A DNA stretch of 9,411 bases from an uncultured Clostridium sp. GTDB taxonomy: Bacteria > Bacillota > Clostridia > Oscillospirales > Acutalibacteraceae. This document shows, one piece after another, positions 1-7,037 of this stretch. Below the pieces are notes generated by a model. It was not told the origin of the DNA, did not search any database, and worked only from the letters and a program-made list of their open reading frames with translations. Position numbers and translations under genes: made by a program. The stretch spans positions 1-9,411 of the forward strand of contig URIN01000032.1 in assembly GCA_900547915.1 (NCBI GenBank), read 5' to 3'. Each line of letters begins with the position of its first letter. Positions within the stretch are counted from its first letter, which is position 1.

Positions 1-46
1 AGATAGGAGTCCGTCTCGTGGGCTCGGAGATGTGTATAAGAGACAG
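1..46. other. Untrimmed Illumina Nextera adapter with i7 index (not biological)
   Basis: Positions 13-46 match the Nextera transposase read-2 adapter and end in the Tn5 mosaic end (AGATGTGTATAAGAGACAG, 28-46). Positions 5-12 (AGGAGTCC) sit where the i7 index belongs and match index N705 as I remember it. Positions 1-4 (AGAT) match the end of the P7 primer. Genomic sequence starts at 47. The adapter has no stop in the frame of the neighbouring minus-strand gene, so that gene appears open to the window edge although its real sequence ends at 47. Confidence 0.98.
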
Positions 47-1124
47 CTATTATTTCTACTAATGTGCCATTAAGTGCAACAAATCTATGAATATTATTGT
101 TATATTTATTAGCAGTTATGCCTTTTACCTTTTCATAGAAATCAATGTAATTATTCTTTGCTTTGTCATAATTAAGTTCAATAGGCGAATTGTCTTCGTA
201 GTCTTTTTCAGAATATTTCATATCGTGATTGCCAGGACAAAATATATATGATTCACCATCTGTTCCATAACCACTTGTCATTTGACAGAAAAAATCTTTT
301 GCTTCTGCAAACTCTTTTTCATCAGCAGAAAAGGTAAAATCCCCTGATACAATAACTTTTGAAAATTTTTTAAATTTTATTGAATCCAACTTGTTTTTTA
401 AAATATCAAATATTTGGTTGTTACTGCCAACAGATTTTTTGAAAGCAAAATGATTGTCAGAGAAGTGTAAATCAGAAAGCCATAGTAATTGATTGGTGTT
501 AGCTATAGAAAAGGATGTTTCAACATTTCCGTTTCCCGGAGCATATGAAACAATTTGTCGATTTTCATCATCAGTTTTAGCTTTTCTTAAAAACCAAATG
601 GTGCATTGTTGTTCAATTAACTCATTTAAATTATAAACCTTTTTATTATTAAAAACAGAAAACGGAGACGTTTTACTTGCAAAATGCTCATCAACTTGTA
701 CATAAGAATAATTGTTAATGTCTTTGTCAGGACTATCTATAGGTTCGGATATCTTGTCGAACTTGAACCACATTAAATATTCATTTTTATTGTAATACGC
801 AGGTGTTGCATTCTTTTGTGGTGAAGGGATAGGATTATTGAAATCAAATTTTATATCTATACATTGTGCCCTTCTAAGTTCACTTCTACCTGAATCAAGT
901 AAAAACACTTCAAAATGTGTATCACTAATAGCTTTTTCTGCTAATGATTTGAAGACTTCAAGCGCAACTTTTTCTTGTGGCTTCGCCCACCATCCCCACC
1001 AAACAAAACCTTTTGATGCAATTTTATCATTGTGTATCTTGATCGTGTTTTTTGAAGACAAATCTCTATATCTTAGTACTATTGTTTCAATTTCGCAACC
1101 CAAGATCGTGTCACATCCTTTCAT
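47..1124 (-). CDS. Metallophosphoesterase with unrecognised N-terminal domain, 3' end missing
   Basis: I found this gene by translating the minus strand: the frame is open from ATG at 1124 to the left edge, giving 359 genomic codons and no stop. An in-frame TAA directly precedes the ATG, so no earlier start exists. Residues 1-210 are a region I do not recognise, with a Trp-rich FVWWGWWAK (40-48) and LLDSG (75-79). From about 211 a calcineurin-like phosphoesterase domain begins: LWLSDLH (Asp218, His220), VSGDFTF (Asp262) and PGNHD (298-301, Asn299, His300). These are the first three metal-binding motifs of the superfamily; the later His motifs would lie beyond the cut. The start overlaps the endonuclease gene by 14 bp and has only a weak ribosome site, suggesting translational coupling. 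Substrate is unknown; a nuclease or nucleotide phosphodiesterase acting with the restriction system is inference. Confidence 0.85.
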
Positions 1125-3081
1125 TTATACAGCTTTCATACCACTCGTGAGGGAGTAAAGTCGAATTAAAAGCAGCTTCAAATAACGGGTACAATTCTTT
1201 ATATGTTTTGCCGTTAGACACAATTTTCTTTAACTCCGATGTTTGCAGCGGAATGATTTTCATTCCTGCTACAGACTTTGAATAGTCTTGTGGATCGTAA
1301 AACGGCGTTGTTTTTCTGCTACGAAAATCAGAAATAACATTTATGTTAAGATAGTTTGTAGCAAATACGCAGTAAGAATTCATATTACCGCTGCGTATTA
1401 AATGCATGCCCAAATGTCTTGATACCGGTTCCATTTCCATTCTGCGCTGATTAGTACTGTCGGCAAGTGTTGCTTCGAGCAAAAGTGTATGTTCAGGATA
1501 GTACTCAGTTGCCTCATATTCATAAACTATATCTGCCTCGCCACCGGCTGCGTGAGTTTTAGGTAGTAAATCAGCGTCCAACGAGAGCTTCATATAATCA
1601 AGAATCTTACCGTGCCTTTCACTTGCTTTGTACCACAAAATACCAAGCACATATTCAAAAATCGTAGGTATATCAGCATTATCGGTAACCATACTTCTGA
1701 TTTCATCATCATTTCTGGTTTCAAAGCAATCCAAAAGTGACAATATCTTGTCATCAGTAAATTTAGTATCTATAAGGTGCTGTAATCTCTGGTAGCGTGT
1801 ATCCTCCAAAGCAGCACGGGCCGATTGCATATCAGAAACATTTATGCCGAGTTCTTCATTAATTCCTGCAACAATAGTGTCATCATCAACTATGAGACAT
1901 TCTGATATTTCTGGCATATCACAATCTTCATACAGCAATTCAGAAGAAGTAAATGCGTCTTGATATAATTTCGCTGCTACTGATTTGAAAAAGTGTTTCG
2001 GCACTATGTCAAATTTTATAGTATCATCCTCAAATAACACTACATCCGTTGTTTTAATATACCTACGATTAAGGTCAAGATAGTCTGAAAGCGTGGCTTT
2101 CGCCTTAAATAAGTGCATTATTTTAAAGAAAGCAATTTTGAAGGTGTTTTCATCTTCAACTTCGTTAAATAGGGTTGTTTTCAAATGTGCCACAGGATGG
2201 TTACTAATTGCCTTTTCAGAGGTGGTATCAAATAAATAATTGCGCCACCATTTCCCTATTTTTATATCTCTTGTTGCATCATAAACAGATATCAAGTTAT
2301 CTATATCGTTCAATACGAAAACTCGGTGTAATGCTTGATACAACTTAAAATACGGCTTATCGTATTGTCGACTTTTTCTGTTGAGTCCTATTTCACATAT
2401 CAACTCTTCTGTAACTTCATTATCAATAAAATAATCCAAAGCCGTTTTGTAATTAAGCATTCCCATCAATCGATTTACAATGATTTCATCAATAGATATA
2501 TTTCTGCAACGCAATTTGGATATACCGTCAATAATTTCGTTCGTTTCTGTTTCGCCAATGCAAAGAGGTAAAAGATATGTATATTCATCAAGTGTTAAAT
2601 AATCAAATTTATTCAACAAATGAATCAATACCATAAATGGTCGCACAGTGTGTCCGTCCACATTATAATATGTTTTCAGCAATTGCTTCAAATAGATATA
2701 GCTGTCTTTTGCTATTTGAAATTGATTATCAGAAGAAAAATCATTTTCTAAAGTGATTTTAAGCAGTGCTTTACCGGCATTGCTTAGTTTTCTTCCATCA
2801 TCTATTAACCCAATATCAACTAAGCCCGAAGTTTTTTCACGAGCGTCTTTTGGTTTGTTTCCGGCATTGCCTTCAACAAAGTCTTTAGATTGCATAAAAT
2901 CATAATAACGAGTTTGTAAATCTTTATTTCCCGACCAGCTTTTACTCTTATTCTCTTCAAGCTTCCAAAACTCATCTAACAACGAAAGTTGTTCTTCAAT
3001 AGTTTTATTGAAATTTTTTGTTCTAAAGCTGGTTGTTCCCAGACTCCAGCAAAAGCTTTTATACGGAATCACATTCGGCAT
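1111..3081 (-). CDS. Type IIS restriction endonuclease, AlwI/BspD6I family
   Basis: This 656-aa protein should cut DNA a few bases to one side of an asymmetric site. The N-terminus (WSLGTTSFRTKNF, 12-24) resembles AlwI-family enzymes. The C-terminal catalytic region aligns from memory with the nickase/endonuclease N.BspD6I: FEY (Glu476), THAAGGEAD (509-517, Asp517), LLLEAT (Glu536) and MEMEPVSRH (548-556, Glu549 and His556). These fall at the places of that enzyme's active-site Glu418, Asp456, Glu469, Glu482 and His489. The length is typical of the family and no key residue is missing, so it looks active. GAGGAG lies 9 bases before the ATG and overlaps the stop of the upstream methyltransferase gene. 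Known family members read GGATC or GAGTC; the specificity here cannot be read from sequence. No separate small subunit like that of BspD6I is visible, so a homodimer is more likely than a lone nickase. Confidence 0.88.
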   Translation of the reverse strand: MPNVIPYKSFCWSLGTTSFRTKNFNKTIEEQLSLLDEFWKLEENKSKSWSGNKDLQTRYYDFMQSKDFVEGNAGNKPKDAREKTSGLVDIGLIDDGRKLSNAGKALLKITLENDFSSDNQFQIAKDSYIYLKQLLKTYYNVDGHTVRPFMVLIHLLNKFDYLTLDEYTYLLPLCIGETETNEIIDGISKLRCRNISIDEIIVNRLMGMLNYKTALDYFIDNEVTEELICEIGLNRKSRQYDKPYFKLYQALHRVFVLNDIDNLISVYDATRDIKIGKWWRNYLFDTTSEKAISNHPVAHLKTTLFNEVEDENTFKIAFFKIMHLFKAKATLSDYLDLNRRYIKTTDVVLFEDDTIKFDIVPKHFFKSVAAKLYQDAFTSSELLYEDCDMPEISECLIVDDDTIVAGINEELGINVSDMQSARAALEDTRYQRLQHLIDTKFTDDKILSLLDCFETRNDDEIRSMVTDNADIPTIFEYVLGILWYKASERHGKILDYMKLSLDADLLPKTHAAGGEADIVYEYEATEYYPEHTLLLEATLADSTNQRRMEMEPVSRHLGMHLIRSGNMNSYCVFATNYLNINVISDFRSRKTTPFYDPQDYSKSVAGMKIIPLQTSELKKIVSNGKTYKELYPLFEAAFNSTLLPHEWYESCINERM

Positions 3082-3094
3082 AACCGTACTCTCC

Positions 3095-4015
3095 TCAATA
3101 ATTTGTTATTAGGACTTCCTCAGTAACGGAGGACTTATCTTTAGTTTGATAATTTGAATTCGAGTAGCTATAATTGAGTTGTATTACCTTATATTTTTCT
3201 GTGTTTTTTTCAAGCCACTCAATTAAAATACTGTTTTCCTTACCTTTACTTCTCAATACATTAGACAAGGCAAATCGAATATTCCTATCATTCAATTCGT
3301 CTAAAAAAGATAGTAGGTCTTTTTCATCTTCTTCACTCCAACCGCCTTGCTCGTTGTATGTGGCACAAGTAATCAAGTATGGCGGGTCAACATATACAAA
3401 ATCCTTTGATGTTAACTTCGATGTATCAAATTCTCTAAAGTCACGGCAGGTAAAGATACAGTTTTGTTCTTGAATTTTGTCAATAAAATCAATGAGTTTT
3501 TGTTCCATCTTTTTATTGAAATCTCTTTTTCCGACCGGTAAATTAAACTCGCCGTTTGAATTAAATCGAATTTGATTATTAAAAGCATATACGATTATTA
3601 CATAAAGCATAACATAGTAATAATAATCAAAGTTTTCATTTGCGTGTTTTTGATTAAAATCCGCACGAAGTCTTAAATATCCTTCTCTGTTATAATTACC
3701 AAGTCCTTTGCTGCTTTCACAGCCGTAGTAGTCATATCCGTATTCACTTACAAGTGATAAGTTGTACTTTTCTATAATTTCATAAATCCATTCTAAAACA
3801 GATTCTTTATCAAGATTCTTAAACGTATTATACAAATAAAGTAGGTTTTCATTTAAATCATTATAAATAACTCGGTTGCAATCAACATTGATACCAACAT
3901 TACATCCACCGCAAAATAAGTCTACAAACACATCTATGTCTTTTGGAAAAAGCGGCAATATTTGAGGTAACAATTTATATTTGCCGCCGGTATAATTAAG
4001 CGGTGATTGTATCAT
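3095..4015 (-). CDS. DNA adenine (N6) methyltransferase, D12 class, second of the pair
   Basis: The 306-aa protein should transfer methyl from S-adenosylmethionine to N6 of adenine in the restriction site. It has the Dam-type (alpha-class) order: motif X NYTGGKYKLL (7-16), motif I DLFCGGCNVG (32-41) for cofactor binding, IYND (50-53), a target-recognition stretch at roughly 85-200 containing FNNQIRFNSNGEFNLPVGK, and the catalytic motif IV DPPY (210-213). The ending TEEVLITNY is typical of Dam-like enzymes. Its ribosome site GAGGAG lies inside the last two codons of the upstream methyltransferase gene, five bases separate the genes, and the endonuclease gene follows 13 bp after, so translation is probably coupled. 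It differs strongly from its partner in sequence, so the two are probably not a recent duplication. Strand and site specificity are unknown. Confidence 0.93.
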   Translation of the reverse strand: MIQSPLNYTGGKYKLLPQILPLFPKDIDVFVDLFCGGCNVGINVDCNRVIYNDLNENLLYLYNTFKNLDKESVLEWIYEIIEKYNLSLVSEYGYDYYGCESSKGLGNYNREGYLRLRADFNQKHANENFDYYYYVMLYVIIVYAFNNQIRFNSNGEFNLPVGKRDFNKKMEQKLIDFIDKIQEQNCIFTCRDFREFDTSKLTSKDFVYVDPPYLITCATYNEQGGWSEEDEKDLLSFLDELNDRNIRFALSNVLRSKGKENSILIEWLEKNTEKYKVIQLNYSYSNSNYQTKDKSSVTEEVLITNY

Positions 4016-4020
4016 CTAAT

Positions 4021-5061
4021 TTACTCCTCGTTAAAACAAATACACAAAAATAATCTTTCGGCATTTTCTGAAATGTCAGATTTTCCGGTTGTAAATGCTT
4101 TGTAGCTTTCTTCAAAAACCTTTACAGTTCCTTTTTGACTCAGTATTCTCATAATATCATCGTCGGAAATCTTGGCGTTAGAACGGCAATTTCCTTTTTC
4201 AGCCATATTATTATATGAAAGTAGAATGTATTTGGCTTTAATATCGTTTATCAGTGTTTCAAATGCTTTTGTTGCTCCGATTGTACAATATTTACTCTTC
4301 ATTCCGCTTCTATCCATCTTCTTGGCGACACCAAAAACCTCTGGTTTTTCCCAACGTGCAACATTTTCAAGCAAATGATATGAATCACAATATTGTCTTG
4401 AATTATACGGCGGATCTATATAAACGAGGTCAGCCTCAATCCTCTTAACAAGGTTATTGGCGTCCTCGTTAAAGCATTGATTTTTGGGATTGTTGTTAAC
4501 TTCAGCCAAGGGAACATAAAGTTCCAACGAACCTTCGAATTTTGCCCCTTTTCTGTATGCATCGTAATGTCCGCAGGTGACAGCAATTTTGTCCATTGCA
4601 TACAGTAACGATGTAATTAAGATTGCTCTTTCTCGATTATTTAAATTGCCTTTTTTATAATTTCGTTCTATATCCTCTCGAATATATCCGATTTTAGCGC
4701 AATCTTTTTTACTGAAATAGGTATCTGCAAAATTGCGTGTCATATAATTTTCCCCACAATTAGTTTTTGCATTGTACCTAACAACATAATCAATTATTTT
4801 TTGTTGATCATAGCTTTCAGCACCAAACCAAGCAAAATTGCAAATATAGTTGCTATACATCAAATCATTTGTAATAAGGGCCTTATCTACAAAAGCAGAA
4901 GAAACTGCACCGGTTCCCGCAAAAATATCTGCAACTGTTTCAATATCGGCGCATTCATCATTTACAACGCCAGTGATAAACGAAAGCAACTTGTATTTAT
5001 TTCCTAAATAACGTCTATTGTTTATCAATGAGGTTTTATATGTTGTTTCAGTTGCACTCAT
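4021..5061 (-). CDS. DNA adenine (N6) methyltransferase, D12 class, first of the pair
   Basis: This 346-aa protein is a second alpha-class adenine methyltransferase. Motif X is RRYLGNKYKLL (16-26), motif I is ADIFAGTGAV (44-53), TNDL (64-67) follows, and the catalytic motif IV is YIDPPYNSRQY (214-224). A long recognition region lies between motifs I and IV, and about 120 residues follow DPPY. A strong GGAGG (complement of 5068-5072) precedes the ATG, the best ribosome site in the operon. It comes first among the enzyme genes, 75 bp after the controller gene, which would let protection build before cutting. With the other methyltransferase it probably modifies the two strands of an asymmetric site, as in FokI- or BspD6I-like systems. 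No frameshift or missing motif is seen. Type IIS context is inferred from the endonuclease family. Confidence 0.92.
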   Translation of the reverse strand: MSATETTYKTSLINNRRYLGNKYKLLSFITGVVNDECADIETVADIFAGTGAVSSAFVDKALITNDLMYSNYICNFAWFGAESYDQQKIIDYVVRYNAKTNCGENYMTRNFADTYFSKKDCAKIGYIREDIERNYKKGNLNNRERAILITSLLYAMDKIAVTCGHYDAYRKGAKFEGSLELYVPLAEVNNNPKNQCFNEDANNLVKRIEADLVYIDPPYNSRQYCDSYHLLENVARWEKPEVFGVAKKMDRSGMKSKYCTIGATKAFETLINDIKAKYILLSYNNMAEKGNCRSNAKISDDDIMRILSQKGTVKVFEESYKAFTTGKSDISENAERLFLCICFNEE

Positions 5062-5098
5062 TGTAATTCCTCCGCTGATTTATTCTAACTTAATCTTA

Positions 5099-5131
5099 AT
5101 TATAAATTAAATATCGTCCATTAAATCGGAC
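5099..5131 (-). promoter_or_regulatory. Possible second promoter and operator before the methyltransferase genes
   Basis: The 75-bp gap between controller and first methyltransferase contains a perfect -10 hexamer TATAAT (complement of 5099-5104). There is no good -35: at 17-bp spacing the hexamer is GATTTA. A small inverted repeat GTCC-N8-GGAC (5116-5131) is centred almost exactly on that weak -35. A weak -35 covered by a symmetric site is what a controller-dependent methyltransferase promoter might look like, but the arms are only 4 bp and the region is AT-rich, so chance is a real alternative. Confidence 0.3.
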
Positions 5132-5136
5132 TGGAT

Positions 5137-5343
5137 TCAAATATCTTTAAAAAACTCGGAAAGTGATACATCCAAGCCGTTTGCGATTTTTTCAATATTG
5201 ACGATTGAAATATTGCGTTTACCGAGTTCAACGCTTGCAAAATAAGTTCTGTCCATACCTATTTTTTGAGCAAATTTTTCTTGACTCAATCCGGTATGAC
5301 TTCTTAACTCTCGTATTCTATTACCAATTTTATCTGTAATCAT
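5137..5343 (-). CDS. HTH (Xre/Cro-CI) controller protein of the restriction-modification operon
   Basis: The 68-aa protein is a single helix-turn-helix domain: RIRELRSHTGLSQEKFAQKI (9-28) leads into the recognition segment GMDRTYFASVELGKRNIS (29-46). Size and pattern (SQE-FA, DRTYF, E-GKRN, NI-KIA, FF near the end) match restriction-modification controller (C) proteins, which bind as dimers to operators at their own promoter and delay endonuclease expression until methylation is established. Position fits: first gene of the operon, directly before two methyltransferases and the endonuclease. It has a very good promoter with a palindrome just downstream of the -10, consistent with autoregulation. 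GAGGGT five bases upstream of the ATG serves as ribosome site. A phage-type or plain Xre repressor is the alternative, less likely given the neighbours. Confidence 0.88.
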   Translation of the reverse strand: MITDKIGNRIRELRSHTGLSQEKFAQKIGMDRTYFASVELGKRNISIVNIEKIANGLDVSLSEFFKDI

Positions 5344-5378
5344 AATGTACCCTCGATATTAAATTGCACATACCGCAG

Positions 5379-5394
5379 ACTATATTTATACAGT
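5379..5394 (-). promoter_or_regulatory. Candidate controller-protein operator (C-box)
   Basis: A 16-bp imperfect palindrome, ACT-A-TAT-TT-ATA-C-AGT on the plus strand, has seven of eight positions paired except one mismatch and the central TT. It lies a few bases downstream of the -10 of the operon promoter, over the expected transcription start. Bound protein here would block initiation. C-boxes of known systems use GACT/AGTC half-sites; this has GACT on one side and AGTT on the other. Assignment is inference from position and symmetry. Confidence 0.5.
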
Positions 5395-5397
5395 TTA

Positions 5398-5426
5398 ATT
5401 ATATGTTTAATCCGCAAATAAGTCAA
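5398..5426 (-). promoter_or_regulatory. Sigma-70/SigA promoter of the restriction-modification operon
   Basis: On the minus strand TTGACT (complement of 5421-5426) is separated by exactly 17 bp from TATAAT (complement of 5398-5403). This is one base off consensus with ideal spacing. Transcription would start near 5390 and give a leader of about 45-50 bases before the controller ATG at 5343. It begins only 15 bp beyond the terminator's T-run, so the operon is transcribed independently of the mobilization genes. Confidence 0.85.
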
Positions 5427-5441
5427 CTGTTTTTAAGCAAC

Positions 5442-5472
5442 AAAAAAAGCGGCAGGGATTGCTCCCTGCCGC
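5442..5472 (-). terminator. Intrinsic terminator after tnpV
   Basis: The arms GCGGCAGGGA (5449-5458) and TCCCTGCCGC (5463-5472) pair perfectly over 10 bp with a 4-base loop. Read on the minus strand, the hairpin is followed by seven T (complement of 5442-5448). It lies 8 bp past the tnpV stop and ends the mobilization transcript. A rightward T-run is absent, so it should act in one direction only. Confidence 0.95.
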
Positions 5473-5480
5473 CGTTGTGT

Positions 5481-5861
5481 TTATACCGTGTAAATTATAT
5501 CTGCATTTACTTTTTCCGTTGCGCGATTACGGATATTATTCATCTTCTGTACCCACAACATCATATCGGTTGATTTGAGTTCTTCGGTAACATTTTCTTG
5601 TTCTGCAAGTTCTTTTACCAGCCGGAGAAAAAGGTCTTGAGCTTGTTGTTCAACATCTGCAAGATATGAATTGAGCTTACCGCTTGTCAGCAAATTGTAA
5701 TAAAGCACCTTATGATTTTGCTTCAAATATCGTTTGTGTCGCATTGCCCAAACGCCGATATTCGTTTTCTTTTCTTCTTCCGCCGGTAATAAATCGGGCA
5801 ACATATAGTCGCCCACCTGCGTATAAGTACCGCCTTGCTTTTCAAAAATTGTGTTTGCCAT
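5481..5861 (-). CDS. tnpV: TnpV family protein
   Basis: The 126-aa protein matches the TnpV family named after a gene of the clostridial transposon Tn4451. Diagnostic stretches are IFEKQGGTYTQVGDYMLPDL (5-24), IGVWAMRHKRYLKQNH (35-50), LLTSGKLNSYLADVEQQAQ (57-75) and MNNIRNRATEKV near the end. It is soluble and mostly helical by eye, with no signal or membrane segment. The family is common next to Mob relaxases in clostridial mobilizable elements, but its molecular role is not established and I see no transposase catalytic motif. The ATG at 5861 is preceded by GGAGGT at 8-base spacing. It lies 24 bp after the relaxase stop and is the last gene before the terminator, so it is probably cotranscribed with the relaxase gene. 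Confidence 0.9.
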   Translation of the reverse strand: MANTIFEKQGGTYTQVGDYMLPDLLPAEEEKKTNIGVWAMRHKRYLKQNHKVLYYNLLTSGKLNSYLADVEQQAQDLFLRLVKELAEQENVTEELKSTDMMLWVQKMNNIRNRATEKVNADIIYTV

Positions 5862-5885
5862 TTTGTTTTACCTCCAAAAATTTAT

Positions 5886-7037
5886 TTATCTTGAGCGTGG
5901 GTTTTCACGCTTACGACCTTTAATATTTTCAAGCAACTCGTCAATCTGTTTATGCCCGAAAACCTTACGCAAAAGCTTGTAGTCTTTGACCTCTGAGCGC
6001 AAGTTCTCGTTTTCGCTTTTCAGCTTGCTGTTTATTTTCGATAACATTTCGTTCTCACGATAGAGATTGCCGTTTGTAATATTTAACCTATGATAACTGT
6101 CCCAACCTTCAAAGCAACGAGCCAACGCCGTCTTTATTAACGCTTTTAATTTTTGGATAAGCGGCTCTGCAATTTTAGTTTTATACGCTTTTGCAGTCAT
6201 AAAGCCCTGCGGCTCGGACAGTTGATATTCGGGTGCATTATCGAGCATTTCTTCCACATTTTTTAAGTTTTCCAAACCATCATCATAGTTTAACACTCGC
6301 TCGGATAACACATTAAATTCTGCTTGTTTTACTTCGATTTTAGCCCCTAATTCTTCAAGTTCCGTCGCTCGTTCTTGCTTTTTGTAATCAAGAACAGACA
6401 AATGTTTTTCGTGCGTTCCTTTGTGTTCCCACTCAATTCCGTGGCGTTCCATAACAAATGCGAGTGCGGATTTTTCTGCGCTCACCCATTGATTCCACTC
6501 GGTATCTCCACGAGTTCCGCCTTTGAAGCCTTGTGTGGCTAACGCTTGTTTCAGGCTTACTCTCGTATCAAGTCCACGCTTGCTGCCGGTTGTGAACGGA
6601 ACAAAATCAATGTGCAAATGAGGCGTTGCCTCGTCCATATGCAGATGAGCAGAGAACACTTTTAGGTTGGGATTTCGCTCTTGAAAGCCACGGTAATACT
6701 CATCTAAAATTTGTCTTGCAAGCTGTCCGTTTTCGCTTTCGGCACTCATATTTTCTTTATCGCCAATTTGTAAAATCAGTTCTTGAAAAGGCTTTTCCTG
6801 CTTTGAATTTCTAATTTTTTCATAATAGTTTTCTATTCTGCGGTCGGCTCTTGTCTGCTTTTCGTTGTATCTTTTTAGTGCTTCGTCAAACAATTCGTGA
6901 TAGATTTTCTTTATCGGCTCGTTACAGTAATCAATGTTCAAATGCGTTCTGCTACCGTCAACATTTTCAGCCTTAAACTTGCGGCTGTTGTGATTTACCG
7001 AACCTTTACCCACCATTGCGCTTATCGTTCTTTGCAT
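5886..7037 (-). CDS. mob: MOBV/Pre-type relaxase (Mob_Pre family)
   Basis: This 383-aa protein should nick the transfer origin and pilot the strand into a recipient. The N-terminal half is a Mob/Pre relaxase domain. Motif I is NHNSR (15-19), where His16 corresponds by position to the His nucleophile of the pMV158 MobM family. Motif II is SRTHLNIDY (29-37), and the metal-binding motif is HLHMDEATPHLHIDFVP (131-147) with its His triad. The C-terminal half has coiled-coil-like stretches (about 215-265 and 322-356) ending in a basic tail, GRKRENPRSR. The length is slightly short for the family but complete. ATG at 7037 has GGAGG at 8-base spacing. The repeat-rich gap upstream is the natural place for its oriT. 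The MobC-like protein and ATPase upstream are likely relaxosome partners. Confidence 0.94.
   Translation of the reverse strand: MQRTISAMVGKGSVNHNSRKFKAENVDGSRTHLNIDYCNEPIKKIYHELFDEALKRYNEKQTRADRRIENYYEKIRNSKQEKPFQELILQIGDKENMSAESENGQLARQILDEYYRGFQERNPNLKVFSAHLHMDEATPHLHIDFVPFTTGSKRGLDTRVSLKQALATQGFKGGTRGDTEWNQWVSAEKSALAFVMERHGIEWEHKGTHEKHLSVLDYKKQERATELEELGAKIEVKQAEFNVLSERVLNYDDGLENLKNVEEMLDNAPEYQLSEPQGFMTAKAYKTKIAEPLIQKLKALIKTALARCFEGWDSYHRLNITNGNLYRENEMLSKINSKLKSENENLRSEVKDYKLLRKVFGHKQIDELLENIKGRKRENPRSR

Noticed and set aside
28..46. Tn5 mosaic ends at both edges as evidence of a natural Tn5-like transposon
   Set aside because: They are joined to complete Nextera adapter, index and primer sequence, so they come from library preparation.
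838..1158. Plus-strand open frame of 106 codons
   Set aside because: It lies opposite the metallophosphoesterase gene and the endonuclease end, has no recognisable domain and no ribosome site, so it is a shadow.
1111..3081. Interpretation as a nicking enzyme only
   Set aside because: Similarity to N.BspD6I allows it, but no small-subunit gene is visible and the N-terminus looks AlwI-like. A double-strand cutter is the simpler reading, though not proven.
4416..4601. Minus-strand 61-codon frame within the first methyltransferase gene
   Set aside because: It is an out-of-frame shadow inside a strongly supported gene.
5481..5861. TnpV as an active transposase
   Set aside because: The protein is only 126 aa and shows no DDE, serine or tyrosine recombinase motif. 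The name comes from its location in Tn4451.
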